Of a stretch of DNA of 64,000 nt, positions 34,191-45,532 are shown piece after piece; the first letter of the stretch is position 1; every line of letters begins with the position of its first letter. The DNA lies in NCBI GenBank assembly GCA_009746045.1, contig RPFO01000310.1, positions 690,234 to 754,233 of the forward strand, written 5' to 3'. Source of the stretch: Mesostigma viride. Its lineage: Eukaryota; Streptophyta; Mesostigmatophyceae; Mesostigmatales; Mesostigmataceae. The position numbers and the translations under genes were made by a program. Below the pieces are notes generated by a model. The model ran no database searches. It was not told the DNA's origin and worked only from the letters and a program-made list of their open reading frames with translations.

Positions 34191-37100
34191 GAGATGAAGG
34201 ATGCTTTTGCAGAGATCGACTGGCCTGCATGCCAATTGAATCCCCAACCTGGCCTGCTCTCCAGCCTGGAGGGTAAAGTAGCCATCATGCAAGGAACCTG
34301 GACAGTTGCGCAGCTGGCCCATCGTATGGGGGTGGTGGTGGAGGGCAGCGCCTTGAATGCGGCGAGATTGGCCACAGAGCTTAGGCAAGAGGATCAGCGC
34401 AGCAGGGAGCAGCTGGCCCAGGCGCAGGCACAAGAGGACGTCATGCACCGCAAGCTGGCCCACCTTCGCCGGAACAGCACGGACGTGGCTGCGGCAAGGG
34501 ACCGGGATGACGCGGTGCAGGCATATGCGAGCAGCCTTCAGGCTTTGCATGAGACTTTGGAGAAGAAGGCAGGCCTGTCAGAGCAGCGACATAGGCAGCA
34601 GCTGACGCTTAAAGAAACTATGGGTTTGTTTGACAGCAGCCAAGAGACATTGCCTGCTAGCGATGCGGGGAAAGGGCCTGAGCCAGACATGGAGGCAACC
34701 GGCCAGCTGGCGCTGGAGCAGCTGAGGCAGGTGGTGAAGGACTGCAATGATGAGCTGATGCCTGTAGCGGTAGCTACACAGAAAGCAATGGAGCATTTGC
34801 AGGCCTGCTTGGAGAAACAGCAAAGCATCGCAACCAAATTGCGGGGTCGGCTGGATGCTGCTATCCAATCAGGGCAGCGGTTCGCAGCCTCAGTGCTTTC
34901 CCAGCTGAAGGGTGAGACTCCCGAGGAGGATGGCAGACATGCAAGCAAGATGTCAGAGATAACGCGGTTGCAAGCAAAGGAAGTGCGCAGGATGATGGCC
35001 CTGCGAGAGAGCATCCCAGGGACCCTGTCTCGCCTGGCGGCTGCCCAGCAGGAGGGTAAGCTGATCCAGCGACAGCTGAGGGATACTCGCAACCAAATAA
35101 AAGACGCGGAGGATGATGGGCGCACAGGGCAGCTGCAGCAGCTCAAGGAGAAGGAGAGGACGCTGCTGGAGCAAGCCTCCAAGTTGGCTGCGGAACAAGC
35201 CACGCTGTCTGAGTCGTTGGCAGATGCCAAGCTGCAGCAGTGGTACCCCGACTTGCTGGCGCAGGAGGAACGCATCAAGGAGCTGCACAAGTTCTTGCCT
35301 GCAGGGACCAGCAGGGACCTCATGGACAATGAGTGGAACCTCTCCAAGTTCCGCGATAGCCCTGGGACCCCCTTGGTGTCGGCAAGAGGGGCGTGGCGGG
35401 TGAGGTTGGTGGAGGACTGGAACGGGAAGAAGTGGGTGGTGAAGGAGATGGGGCCGGGTCCGGAGTTGCGTCGGGAGGTCAACCGGCTGAAGGCATTGCA
35501 GCACCCGCTGGTGATCCCCCTGGAGCGGGTGTTCATCGATAACAACGTGGCCTACCTGCAGATGCCCTACTACAAGAACGGGAACTTGCGCGGCTGGGTT
35601 GACAGCATCGTGGGCTCCCAAAAGGGGGCAGCGAGTCTGACCACCCAGCAGGGTGCGCAGATCTGGGCCACGATGAAGCAGGTCTTCCAGGCGGTGGCCT
35701 TCCTCCACCGCAAGGGCATCGTGCACCGCGACCTCAAGCCGGAGAATGTGCTGCTGCAGGACGACGGCCAGATCGCGCTGTGTGACTTCGGGGTCAGCCA
35801 CGATGTGCTGGCACACCTGCAGACGACCAAGGCAACGCTGGCCGTGGGGGGATACACCGCGTGCTATGCCGCCCCGGAGGTGCTTGCGGGGAAGGGCGTG
35901 TCCGCAAGCAACCCGTACGCCGAGGACCTGTGGTCCCTGGGGATGATGCTGCTGGAGCTGGCAGGGACTCGACTGTCTTGGAACCTGACGACCTCTCGCC
36001 TGGAGAATGAGCAGGGTCACCCCATCAACACGGCCGACTTGCTGGTGGGCAAGTCCAGGTGGCACCGCGATCTGATCACCCTGGCTGACTCCCTGCTTCA
36101 GGTGGATCCTGATGCCCGGCCCAGTGCTGACGCAATCCTTGCCAGCGAGCTCTTCCAGCAAGACCCGTCCGCCAGCCAGGTGCAGCAGAACCGCCATCTG
36201 CTGCTGCTGACCAGCCACCTGGCGAAGCTGCGGCAATGCCGTCAGGTTGGCGGGCGGCCGAAGACCCACGTGATGAGGTTGGACGTGCGCGAGGGGCCAG
36301 GCATGGTTGCCCCGGTGCTGGCGTTGTTTGCTCGGGAGGACGTCAAGCCCGAGGAGACCGTGGTGGGCGAACATGCAGGCGTGCGCATCCCTCTCTCCGA
36401 GGTGCTGCACAACTTCTTTGAGGCGGTGGTGCTGCCCGCTGCTGGCCTGTTTGAGCAGGGCAAGGGGGATGGTGAGGATGCCAGTGGGTCTGGAGCGGCC
36501 TCCCAGGTGCGTGAGGGGGTGGCCTTCCTTCCCAGGGTTTGCCAGGCGAGGGGCGCCAAGGCCGTGGAGACCCACCGGCAGCGGCTGCGCACGGTGGGCA
36601 AGATCTTGGCCAAGGCGGTGCTGCAGTGCATCCATGTGCCGGTGCAGTTTTGCAGCGCGCTCTTCTGTGCGCTGGTAGCCAAGGATGACCTCACGCAGTA
36701 CAGCACGGCCGACTGCCTGGAGATGCTGGCGGAGTTTGACCCCACCGATGCGCGCCGCATGCGCGTCACGCTGGCCATGAAGCACGGGGATGGCGAATCG
36801 GGGATCACCCTGGGGGCCCTCATGGGCGATGCCGGCGCGGACGAGACCCTCATGACGGATGCCAACAAAGACCTGCTCGTGCGCAAGGCGATCCACCACC
36901 GCCTGGTCTTGACGCGGGCGGCCGAGCTCGCAGAGGTGCGCGCCGGCTTCCTGTGCCTCGACTGGGAGCCCCTGCTGGGTGTGCTCTCGCCGTTTGACCT
37001 GATGACCCTCTTCTTTGGTACGGACTACCTGGACGTCAGCCGCGTCAGCCAGGCGTTCCAGCTGGACACGGCCAGCTGGGAGGGCAGGGAGGTGCAGGGG

Positions 37101-37643
37101 CAGCAGGCGTGGGAGTGGCTGCAACGCTTCCTGCACGAAGCCTCGGAGACGTCCCTGCGCCTGTTCAGCATCTGCGCCCTGGGCGGCGCCAAGTCCTGGT
37201 GGTCGGGCATGTGTGCCGTGAAGAGGCTGACCTCTGCCAGCAACGGGGGCCTGCCGGAGTTCTCCCGGGAGTCGGGCTCCCTGTACCTCCCTCTCCCCGG
37301 TAACGACGGCTGCCCCTCGTACGAGGCGTTCTGCGCGCGCATGTTTGCGGCGCTCAAGGTGCACGGGGAGTACGGCCAGCGCACCGAGGCGCAGCGCGCC
37401 CAGAAGATGGGCATGGAGGAGATGCAGGGTGTGGTGCGGGCGATGGCGGGGCAGGTGAGGGCGGGTGGCTGGTACCGCTGCCCCAACGGCCACCTGTACT
37501 GCATCACCGAGTGTGGCGGTGCCATGCAGGAGAGCACGTGCCCCACCTGCGGGAAAGGCATTGGCGGGAGCCAGCACCGGTTGAGGGGTGACAATGCGAA
37601 TGCTCTGGACGTGGATGGGGCGCAGAGACCTGCATGGAACTGA
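34191..37643 (+). CDS. Gene B large 3' exon: coiled coil, protein kinase, HECT-like domain, RZ zinc finger
   Basis: Same length (1,150 residues), same acceptor and same domain order as 4,849-8,301. The coiled coil is about 1-395, the kinase about 400-655 (VVKEM, HRDLKPEN, CDFGVSHD, AAPEVL all kept), the HECT-like domain about 690-1,065, and the RZ finger at the end (C-x3-H-x15-C-x2-C). Compared by eye with gene A, replacements cluster in the coiled coil (about 40 in 400 residues). The kinase has about 19 in 260, and the HECT-RZ part about 15 in 460. No indel or stop has arisen in either copy, which suggests both are constrained. Here the full gene, with ankyrin exons from 21,888, lies in the window, so this is the best model of the protein. 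Its 5' exon remains unknown. Confidence 0.87.
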   Translation, partial: EMKDAFAEIDWPACQLNPQPGLLSSLEGKVAIMQGTWTVAQLAHRMGVVVEGSALNAARLATELRQEDQRSREQLAQAQAQEDVMHRKLAHLRRNSTDVAAARDRDDAVQAYASSLQALHETLEKKAGLSEQRHRQQLTLKETMGLFDSSQETLPASDAGKGPEPDMEATGQLALEQLRQVVKDCNDELMPVAVATQKAMEHLQACLEKQQSIATKLRGRLDAAIQSGQRFAASVLSQLKGETPEEDGRHASKMSEITRLQAKEVRRMMALRESIPGTLSRLAAAQQEGKLIQRQLRDTRNQIKDAEDDGRTGQLQQLKEKERTLLEQASKLAAEQATLSESLADAKLQQWYPDLLAQEERIKELHKFLPAGTSRDLMDNEWNLSKFRDSPGTPLVSARGAWRVRLVEDWNGKKWVVKEMGPGPELRREVNRLKALQHPLVIPLERVFIDNNVAYLQMPYYKNGNLRGWVDSIVGSQKGAASLTTQQGAQIWATMKQVFQAVAFLHRKGIVHRDLKPENVLLQDDGQIALCDFGVSHDVLAHLQTTKATLAVGGYTACYAAPEVLAGKGVSASNPYAEDLWSLGMMLLELAGTRLSWNLTTSRLENEQGHPINTADLLVGKSRWHRDLITLADSLLQVDPDARPSADAILASELFQQDPSASQVQQNRHLLLLTSHLAKLRQCRQVGGRPKTHVMRLDVREGPGMVAPVLALFAREDVKPEETVVGEHAGVRIPLSEVLHNFFEAVVLPAAGLFEQGKGDGEDASGSGAASQVREGVAFLPRVCQARGAKAVETHRQRLRTVGKILAKAVLQCIHVPVQFCSALFCALVAKDDLTQYSTADCLEMLAEFDPTDARRMRVTLAMKHGDGESGITLGALMGDAGADETLMTDANKDLLVRKAIHHRLVLTRAAELAEVRAGFLCLDWEPLLGVLSPFDLMTLFFGTDYLDVSRVSQAFQLDTASWEGREVQGQQAWEWLQRFLHEASETSLRLFSICALGGAKSWWSGMCAVKRLTSASNGGLPEFSRESGSLYLPLPGNDGCPSYEAFCARMFAALKVHGEYGQRTEAQRAQKMGMEEMQGVVRAMAGQVRAGGWYRCPNGHLYCITECGGAMQESTCPTCGKGIGGSQHRLRGDNANALDVDGAQRPAWN

Positions 37644-38489
37644 GTGGGCGCTGCTAGTTCACGGCCTGCAGCCATTCCACTACTTGGGCTTTTGTGATAA
37701 TGTCATCGCCTCGTTCTACTTGGATTCGAATGGGCCTGGCATGCTTAGCTTGAGCTGCAAACAGCAGTGCCCATGGGTTACAATGCAACGCGGACCATCC
37801 GCAGAGAAGGCCAGGTGCATCCTGCGCAAATTCAATGCGATGCTAAGCACACTGTTTGGTGTTGGCAGCTGATATGCGGCAGTGCTGACAGTGTTGGGGT
37901 GAAATTTTCATGGTGACACACTCTCCTCTTCCACGCATTCTTTGGTACAAAGCCAAGGGCTTGATCTGTCACACCTTATTTAGCCCTTCAAGTCTGCCTT
38001 GTACAGCAGTGAACATTATTTGCCTAGTTTGTCCTACTTCACCTGCACAACCGGGATGTGGGTTAAGGTTTGGGGAGATCTGCTACTCTTGACTGTGATG
38101 CATTCAACTCGGTTACGTGCATGGGCGTTTGGAATGATGTCGGCAACAGCTAGGTGCACGCTAGCCACTTGCAGACAGGCATGTAAAGGTTTTGACGTTT
38201 GTAGCTAGCTAGTTATTGTCATAAGTACTGGTTGTCTCTTTGATACTGGTGCTTGCTACTGAATGGCATGCGTGCCAATCCTGAGGGGTGTTTCATCGAT
38301 AAGTTGGGGAAAGGATGGCAATGAGAGAAGATTTGACAAAGTTTTAACAAATTTATCAATGGCAACATGGGAGAAAAATCTTTTGATATAAAATGGATAA
38401 TACAAAAACAATCCATGCATGCGTAATTGTAGTGACGAAAAGTGTGCAAACAGGCCATGGCTACACGATTCACAAAAAACCAATGCTGC
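37644..38489. other. 3' flank of gene B, non-coding
   Basis: The counterpart of 8,302-9,137. It keeps a segment near 38,150-38,185 containing catgtaaagg that is deleted in copy 1. TGTAA is the usual green-algal poly(A) signal, so this could be the gene's 3' end signal, but it lies about 540 bp after the stop and I am not sure. Confidence 0.45.
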
Positions 38490-38995
38490 CTGCCTGCTCT
38501 ATTGCTTACTATGTAGTTCAACCACAAGAATGAACAGGTTCATGGTGACAGGACGCAACCTTGCCAACGGCCTGCCTGCTCTATTGTTTACTATGTAGTT
38601 CCACCACAAGAATGAACAGGTTGATGGTGACTGGACACAACCTTGCCAACGGCCTGCCTGCTCTATTGTTTACTAAATAGTTCCACCACAAGAATGAACG
38701 GGTTCATGGTGACAGGACACAACAGGTTGGCAACGGCAGTGCCTGCTCTATTGTTTACTATGTAGTTCCACCACAAGAATGAACAGGTTCATGGTGACAG
38801 GACACAACCTTGCCAACGGCCTGCCTGCTCTATTGTTTACTAAATAGTTCCACCACAAGAATGAACGGGTTCATGGTGACAGGACACAACAGGTTGGCAA
38901 CGGCAGTGCCTGCTCTATTGTTTACTATGTAGTTCCACCACAAGAATGAACAGGTTCATGGTGACAGGACATAAACTTGCCGATGGCCTGCCTGC
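38490..38995. repeat. 82- to 91-bp minisatellite, about 6 units, expanded only in copy 2
   Basis: The unit contains ctgctctattgtttact, ccaccacaagaatgaac and ggttcatggtgacagg. Some units carry an extra aacaggttggcaacggca and alternate with the shorter form, which suggests a higher-order pair. Copy 1 has about one unit, split by the LINE at 9,128-12,859. Confidence 0.9.
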
Positions 38996-39029
38996 AGTAG
39001 GCGTGGTAAGGTGCTGCCGTGTCGAGTTG

Positions 39030-39373
39030 TTGAGTTGAGTTGAGTTGAGTTGAGTTGAGTTGAGTTGAGTTGAGTTGAGTTGAGTTGAGTTGAGTTGAGT
39101 TGAGTTGAGTTGAGTTGAGTTGAGTTGAGTTGAGTTGAGTTGAGTTGAGTTGAGTTGAGTTGAGTTGAGTTGAGTTGAGTTGAGTTGAGTTGAGTTGAGT
39201 TGAGTTGAGTTGAGTTGAGTTGAGTTGAGTTGAGTTGAGTTGAGTTGAGTTGAGTTGAGTTGAGTTGAGTTGAGTTGAGTTGAGTTGAGTTGAGTTGAGT
39301 TGAGTTGAGTTGAGTTGAGTTGAGTTGAGTTGAGTTGAGTTGAGTTGAGTTGAGTTGAGTTGAGTTGAGTTGA
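39030..39373. repeat. (TTGAG)n microsatellite, about 69 units
   Basis: A near-perfect 5-bp array of about 344 bp. Copy 1 has only a few degenerate units at the same place (about 12,986-13,010). Confidence 0.97.
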
Positions 39374-41700
39374 TCGAGTTTATTCCCGCGCCGGTGGTCC
39401 AACAGGGTTATTATAGCAGTGGGTCCAAAATCTGGTCAGACCTTATATGGGGTGGCAAACAAGTGCGAAGTGTGCACCGACGTGGTCGACCCCTCGTACA
39501 GCGTGCAGATGACAGCAACTAGGGGGGTGGGCATGCCAGCGCGGGCATTGAATTAATGACAATCCACAGAGTGTCCCAGCGGTGGTTTGGCAGCGTTGAG
39601 GACACAGCCAGGTATTAATTAGTTTTTCAGCCCGACATATAGCCCGCAGAATAACGATAGGGATTTGTGCGCGGACTTGCCTCTGTTTAATACCTACTCG
39701 AGAGATTCCCGGGAACCAGATTTGTTTGCATTGAATGCCATTTCATTTTGGGTTCCCGGCCTCAAGCTTGGCGCTCGGAACTTGGACTGGTCCGGATCTG
39801 ACTGAGAAACGCCAACAGAAGCACGCCTGCAGGTCGACCCCTTGTACTGTGTGCCGACCATAGCACTAAGGGAGTGGGTACGCCAGCATGCACGAGGGAG
39901 TACAGGCCACGGATATCAGGGAGTGTCCCAGCAGTGGTGGGCACAGCCAAGGATAATTGTTTCAGCCCACATATCCTGCGATGTTTGTGATATGTTCATG
40001 GGGCATGATGTCGAGACGATATTTGTAACTTTCGTGTAATTGTTTTTCTAATTAATGAGGCTTGCACAGTACTCCGTGGCATGCCCATGCGCATGACACG
40101 CAAGTCCTTTCTTACTTATAACCTGCGAATTAAATATTAAAGAGGGAACTGTACGCACGTTTGCCTCTGGTTACTAACACTACCTCAAGCACAGGCCCGC
40201 ACAGACAAGGCGGACGCGTCAGATCGGTGAGCTGGCACCAAGCCCACCCAGCCCAGGCGCGTTATCCCTGCATGGTCTCCCCCTGGCTTCCCGCGCCCGC
40301 CCAGGCCGTCACCATTGGACCTTCCAGGACAGGCTCTGTCGGGGCATGTGCTATCCCTGAGACGACAGGCGCGTGCCCGGGGGCATGGATTCATCACGCA
40401 TCTGGGGGCAGATGATCTGCGAAGAGAGCTGGCAGAAGGTTGTGTTAGCCACAGTCCCCGAGTCCGTGGGGGAGCTGCGTGTGACGCGAATTGGCAATCA
40501 ATGTGGGCCATGGCGCCTGCCCTCGTACCACTAGATCGACTGCTTGAAACTCCACCATCCATCCCACCCCACTCACCAAGGATTTATGCCCCCGTGACGC
40601 AGTCCATGTATGTGTGTTTTGATTAGTTATTATATGATCAGCCAACATGTTCTACAAAGGTCTAACACCCAGCTGGGCCCAGCACCCCAGCATGTAGGAT
40701 AACTTCTGATTAGAAAGCGAAATAGAGGCATGCACACTTCCGTATCATGGCACCACCAACGTCAACCATGCACTAGCTAGAAGCCAGCTAGTTTGGGCGG
40801 TGCATGTAATGGAGACAAGAAATCGTTATACCTGCGACTGTCAGGCTTTCAACGCCGCAGTATCTGCTGAAGGCTTTTCCATGCACTCATGCATTATGAC
40901 GCAGTATGACCACACCATCGACGCTCTCATACCTGGCAGCCGCCCCAGACACCGCATCAGACCAAAGGGACATGGGCTGGACACTCCCAACCCCCATGCC
41001 ACCTGGCCACCCCACCCACCCAGGCAGCGTGGCAGAAGCTGCATGTCGGCCACGTGTACTGGTCAAAGAACTGGGCACTGGGGAAGGCCATGCACACAAA
41101 TGCCCACGCGAATACGATCTTGTATGCTTGCACATAGGACTGCCCGACGTACCGGGAAGGGCAGGCAGCAGACCAATCACACGCCGGGTCGCCGGCCATG
41201 ACTTCACCATCACTTCCTCGAGCTTGCTCGTGCTTCCCTGGTACGTGGTGCACCGCCCACCTCGTGCCGGACCAGCACCGCCTTCATCCACAGTTCGGCC
41301 ACTTTGATAGAGGCACAGAAGCGGCTTGTGTTCAACCCACTGGCCGGTATTCCGTATCTACCAGTCAAGTGAGCCCTGACACCATCCTGTGTGGCGCTGG
41401 GGGGCCAAGCCTTTCTCCTTAACCGGCAGGCAGGCTTGGCTGGTCAGACGTCTTCCGTTTGGTTCAAGACCGCAACACCCCCAGTCCTCCCTCCTTTCTC
41501 TGAGGGTCATCCGTGCTGAGTCATCCCAGTCCATGTAGCGCAACCCAGGCCAGTACGACGATCAAAAGTCTCCCTCTTCCCACCGTATGACCTAGGGTCC
41601 CATTATGCGCAGCTGAGGCTGATGTCACAGCTCCCAAATAGCTGACCTCCTCTTTTCTGCGCAGCCCTGCTGAAGCAAGTGCATGGAATATGTGGGGTAC
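39374..41700. other. Intergenic sequence, no supported gene
   Basis: Matches 13,010-15,150. An extra segment near 39,985-40,130 (catggggcatgatgtcgag onward) is absent from copy 1 and may be a small insertion. No conserved frame or RNA gene was found. Confidence 0.55.
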
Positions 41701-41704
41701 CGTG

Positions 41705-42640
41705 TGACCAGTCAGCATGTTGGGTGGAGCTGTGGTTGCGTGACGAACAGGTGGAGAATGCTCTATCATACGCCAATGTGAGGTCGGGTGTTATACCAGT
41801 CAGCATGTTGGGTGGAGCTGTAGTTGCGTGACAAACAGGCGGAGAATGCTCTATCATGCGCCAATGTGAGGTCGGGTGTTATACCAGTCAGCATGTTGGG
41901 TGGAGCTGTGGTTGCGTGACAAACAGGCGGAGAATGCTCTATCATACGCCAATGTGAGGTCGGGTGTTATACCAGTCAGCATGTTGGGTGGAGCTGTGGT
42001 TGCGTGACGAACAGGTGGAGAATGCTCTATCATACGCCAATGTGAGGTCGGGTGTTATACCAGTTGTGATGTTGGGTGGAGCTGTAGTTGCGTGACAAAC
42101 AGGCGGAGAATGCTCTATCATACGCCAATGTGAGGTCGGGTGTTATACCAGTCAGCATGTTGGGTGGAGCTGTGGTTGCGTGATAAACAGGCGGAGAATG
42201 CTCTATCATACGCCAATGTGAGGTCGGGTGTTATACCAGTCAGCATGTTGGGTGGAGCTGTAGTTGCGTGACGAACAGGCGGAGAATGCTCTATCATACG
42301 CCGATGTGAGGTCGGGTGTTATAACAGTCAGTAGGTTGGGTGGAGCTGTAGTTGCGTGACGAACAGGTGGAGAATGCTCTATCATACGCCAATGTGAGGT
42401 CGGGTGTTATACCAGTCAGCATGTTGGGTGGAGCTGTAGTTGCGTGACGAACAGGTGGAGAATGCTCTATCATACGGCAATGGGAGGTCGGGCGTTATAC
42501 CAGTCAGCATGATGGGTGGAGCTGTAGTTGCGTGACGAACAGGTGGAGAATGCTCTATCATACGCCAATGTGAGGTCGGGTGTTATACCAGTTGCGATGT
42601 TGGGTGGAGCTGTAGTTGCGTGATGAGCAGGTGGAGAATG
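41705..42640. repeat. 88-bp minisatellite, about 10-11 units
   Basis: Same family as 15,155-15,835 with about three more units. Unit variants (gcgtgacgaacagg, gcgtgacaaacagg, ccagttgtgatg) are shuffled relative to copy 1, as expected from unequal exchange. Confidence 0.93.
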
Positions 42641-42934
42641 CAACTATCTGTGGCTCTTGCTTGGGGAGTGCCAGAAGAGCATGTGAGGAAATGGGGACGA
42701 AGCAGTAGTGTTGGGGGGGGCGGCATGGGGGTGACATGCATGTCCTGCTCAGGTGCAGAGGAAACAATCGCAAGGAACTGGCAGTCAAACGACAAAGCAA
42801 AGACATTTCCCCGGAAATGGACGAGTCCTTTGTCTCAGCACCACAAAGGGATCATGCAGGGAAGGTTTAACCAGGTTAATTACTTCATCAGCATTCCTGC
42901 CTCTGTACCCTTGCTAGGGGAAAAGGGGAAACGC

Positions 42935-43105
42935 CAGGTTCAGGCCATAGGGAGGGGGATGCTGGCAAGGAGACGAATGCCACCGCAAGGGGACCAAACT
43001 ACCCAACGCAGGAAACAGGCAGGGTCGCTCATCTAAGCAGCCTAATGTAGCCCTCAGACGTACCTGATCCTGTCCCTGGCTAACGAAGGCATGCTGCAAT
43101 AGTTT
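42935..43105. repeat. Single ancestral units of the 85-bp and 78-bp minisatellites
   Basis: One unit of each family lies side by side in the order seen in copy 1. This shows the unexpanded state and fixes the arrays at 16,130 and 17,338 as later expansions of adjacent unique sequence. Confidence 0.75.
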
Positions 43106-43109
43106 TGGA

Positions 43110-45185
43110 ATCCGGGCCCTGCCTGGAATGGGGAGGTGTCAAGGAGGAAGGGAGAGGGATAGAAAGAGAGGCTGGTTAATCAACGTGTCATAATGTCGGT
43201 GTAATACCGAGCATCGCAATATCATCTCTCCTGCCTGTCGAGGCAGAGTTCTTTCACGCCTGTCCTCAGACTAACACGACGGGAGAACAGGATATTGAGA
43301 TTGCTCGGATCAGCATAGAAGAAACTGAAATAAGCGCACTTTTTCGGAATGGCCTACCAGTCTACCGCACCTTGAAAGATCGGCGCCCCATGTCAGAATA
43401 CCAACCTGCTATGGGGTCCTCCGGAGCGTTATCTTTAGTTTTCCGGGTATTGCCTCACAGAATTACATACCTTTTTGGGTATTGCCTTACAGGTATCGCG
43501 AAGCCTAGTTCTAAAGAGAAACAAACATGTTGCCAACACCAACGCGCAGCTCAGAAGTTGAAATGGGCTTTCTGTGACGCACAACGATTGTAATGCCGCG
43601 GCAAACTGGGCTAACCGCAAAACCCAGGTTGTGCTCTGGCGGCGATCTCGAGGACAGGACCCGTGATGACTAGGATTACGTAGCTCATGCGGCGAGCAGC
43701 GAACAGCGAAGAGCAACGTACGTTTTTACTGGCTAGAGTAGCCCACCCATTCCCGTCCGCAAAGCATATGGATTGATTAATGGATTATTGCTTTTCGTCG
43801 GCTGGCTTCAAGCATACACTGCAGTACCAAACTATTTCACTGCAATATGGGACTTGCGGGACCATCACGCTGGCCGGTACGGTGGGGCGGATCCTATACG
43901 CTTCCATAGCAACCTCTTTTGGATTGAGAGGCTTTCTATGACCGCCAGTGTGCATAATGTTACCGGCAAGGCGGCAACCTTAGCCTGCCATTTCTTCCCT
44001 GTCGGGTTGTGTAGAGTATCTGTGGTGCACGAATGCATCGAGTGCACCTTCGACGTGCATGCATGGCATCAGGAGCAAAACTCAGATATTGCGCAAGTCA
44101 CGTGCCTCGGTGCCTCGCGCCACACGGTCCAGGCGCTGCCAGCGCATCGCCACCGAGGTACGTGCAACTTTATCCGAAGACAGGCAGAATTATTCGCGCG
44201 CTACGCTTACGGTCAGCACGCCACAGACGGGGCTGCGGACCGTAATCTAAAGCAAATTCGATGGCGTTGGGGACGCCAAGGAAACGGAAAGACTGTTGTT
44301 CTTTGCAAGTGTAATATACATCGCTTCCCCTTTCCTTTTCTCGGACTTCTTTTTGTCTACAAGTTAGTAGGACTTTCAATTCGCACGAAGCACGGGGACC
44401 AGCCTAAAACTCGCAGTGGAATACGCCGACCCAAATTAACTGAATTCGGCTGGAAGCCGACAGGTGATTTGGCTCGCCGTATCGTGTCGACCCGTAGATA
44501 ATTTACATTCTGGCGACCTCCCATTTATGGTCTATATCCGTCGTCAACTCACACGCAGGGCTCCGACAAGGGCCGGGGGACAACGCACGATAATGGTCAA
44601 GAGGGTGTGTGCGGGATGCTTAGTGCTAGCCAGACCGTTCCCTACCCTCTGAACACAAGATGAAGCAGCTGCGAATAGGTGAAGGGGCCGCAAAGTTTTG
44701 CAATGCCATGCCTCGCATCGGCGACTAGCGGGGCGAGAGTAAGGCGAAACGTTAAGGCTACCAAGCCTAGAATTCCTGGACTGCCGTCGTCGGCTAGCCA
44801 CCGCGTTCTCGTCTCTGAATAATGGTAAGAGACGGAGATATTGGCTGGTGCGTGCGCACTCCCCCCCCCCCCCCCCCCTGCACCTTGCAAGTCTGGCTTG
44901 CTGTACTGGAACACGCTTACCCCTGTCGGTAGCGCACATTGCAAGCAAGCTGCATGAGGTGCCTTGAGTTACTACTTGTTTTCTTAACTGCCTCAAACTC
45001 CAATCCCAGTCATTCCTCCCTGACTATCTTTTCTTGGTTGTATTTACTATCAAATATACTAAATCACTATTTTAATCTTTCTGGACATTGAGAGGCACAC
45101 CTCGGTTGTTGTGAGGTGGTATTCCTGAATTTGGCATATGTCAGGGATGGCTTTGGGCTAACGCAGGGAGCTAAACGTCTCCGGG
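43110..45185. other. Intergenic sequence; a weak 242-codon frame at 43,773-44,501
   Basis: Matches 18,735-20,950. The frame at 43,773-44,501 overlaps the copy 1 frame at 19,295-19,912 but diverges through indels. No known domain is seen. An 18-base C run lies at 44,861-44,878 where copy 1 has seven C. Confidence 0.45.
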
Positions 45186-45194
45186 GTGCAAGCT

Positions 45195-45350
45195 GAGGGC
45201 AAGCATGGACCAGCGCATGGGGTGCACGTGTGTCTCATCGCTTGCTTGGCCAGCATGCCTGGTTCCTGTGGATACTGAGGGCAAGCATGGATCAGCTCAT
45301 GGGGTCCACGTGTGTCTCATCGCTTGCTTGGCCAGCATGCCTGGTTCCTG
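45195..45350. repeat. 82-bp minisatellite, about 2 units
   Basis: The short counterpart of the array at 20,960-21,815, immediately before ankyrin exon 1 of gene C. Confidence 0.85.
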
Positions 45351-45433
45351 TACGTGGATGCTGACATACGTGCACGCATGCTTTGGGCTGTGTGATTGGA
45401 ACATGTTGGGATTCCTGTCGCTGCTGCGTTCAG

Positions 45434-45532
45434 GCCGTCTTCACCCCACTGCACAAGGCATCAGAGGAAGGCCGGTTGGATGTCGTCCGGCAACTCCTCG
45501 CGAGTGGTGCAGACATAGAGGCCAAGGATAAG
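45434..45532 (+). CDS. Gene C ankyrin-repeat exon 1 (33 codons)
   Basis: The acceptor is gcgttcag, the donor gtcagttc, phase 0. It encodes FTPLHKAS, LDVVRQLLAS and GADIEAKDK. It keeps the codon missing from exon 21,888 in gene B. It is the first recognisable exon of gene C, which continues beyond 64,000. Confidence 0.77.

Noticed and set aside
34953-37577. An 874-codon open frame antisense to the gene B kinase-HECT exon
   Set aside because: It is a shadow of the GC-rich sense exon. In the gene A copy the same antisense frame is broken into pieces (446, 139 and 101 codons) while the sense frame is intact.
43773-44501. 242-codon frame, related to 19,295-19,912, as a gene
   Set aside because: The two copies share a core but differ by frame-changing indels; no family, no clear start or stop conservation. 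Left as an unproven frame in the intergenic entry.
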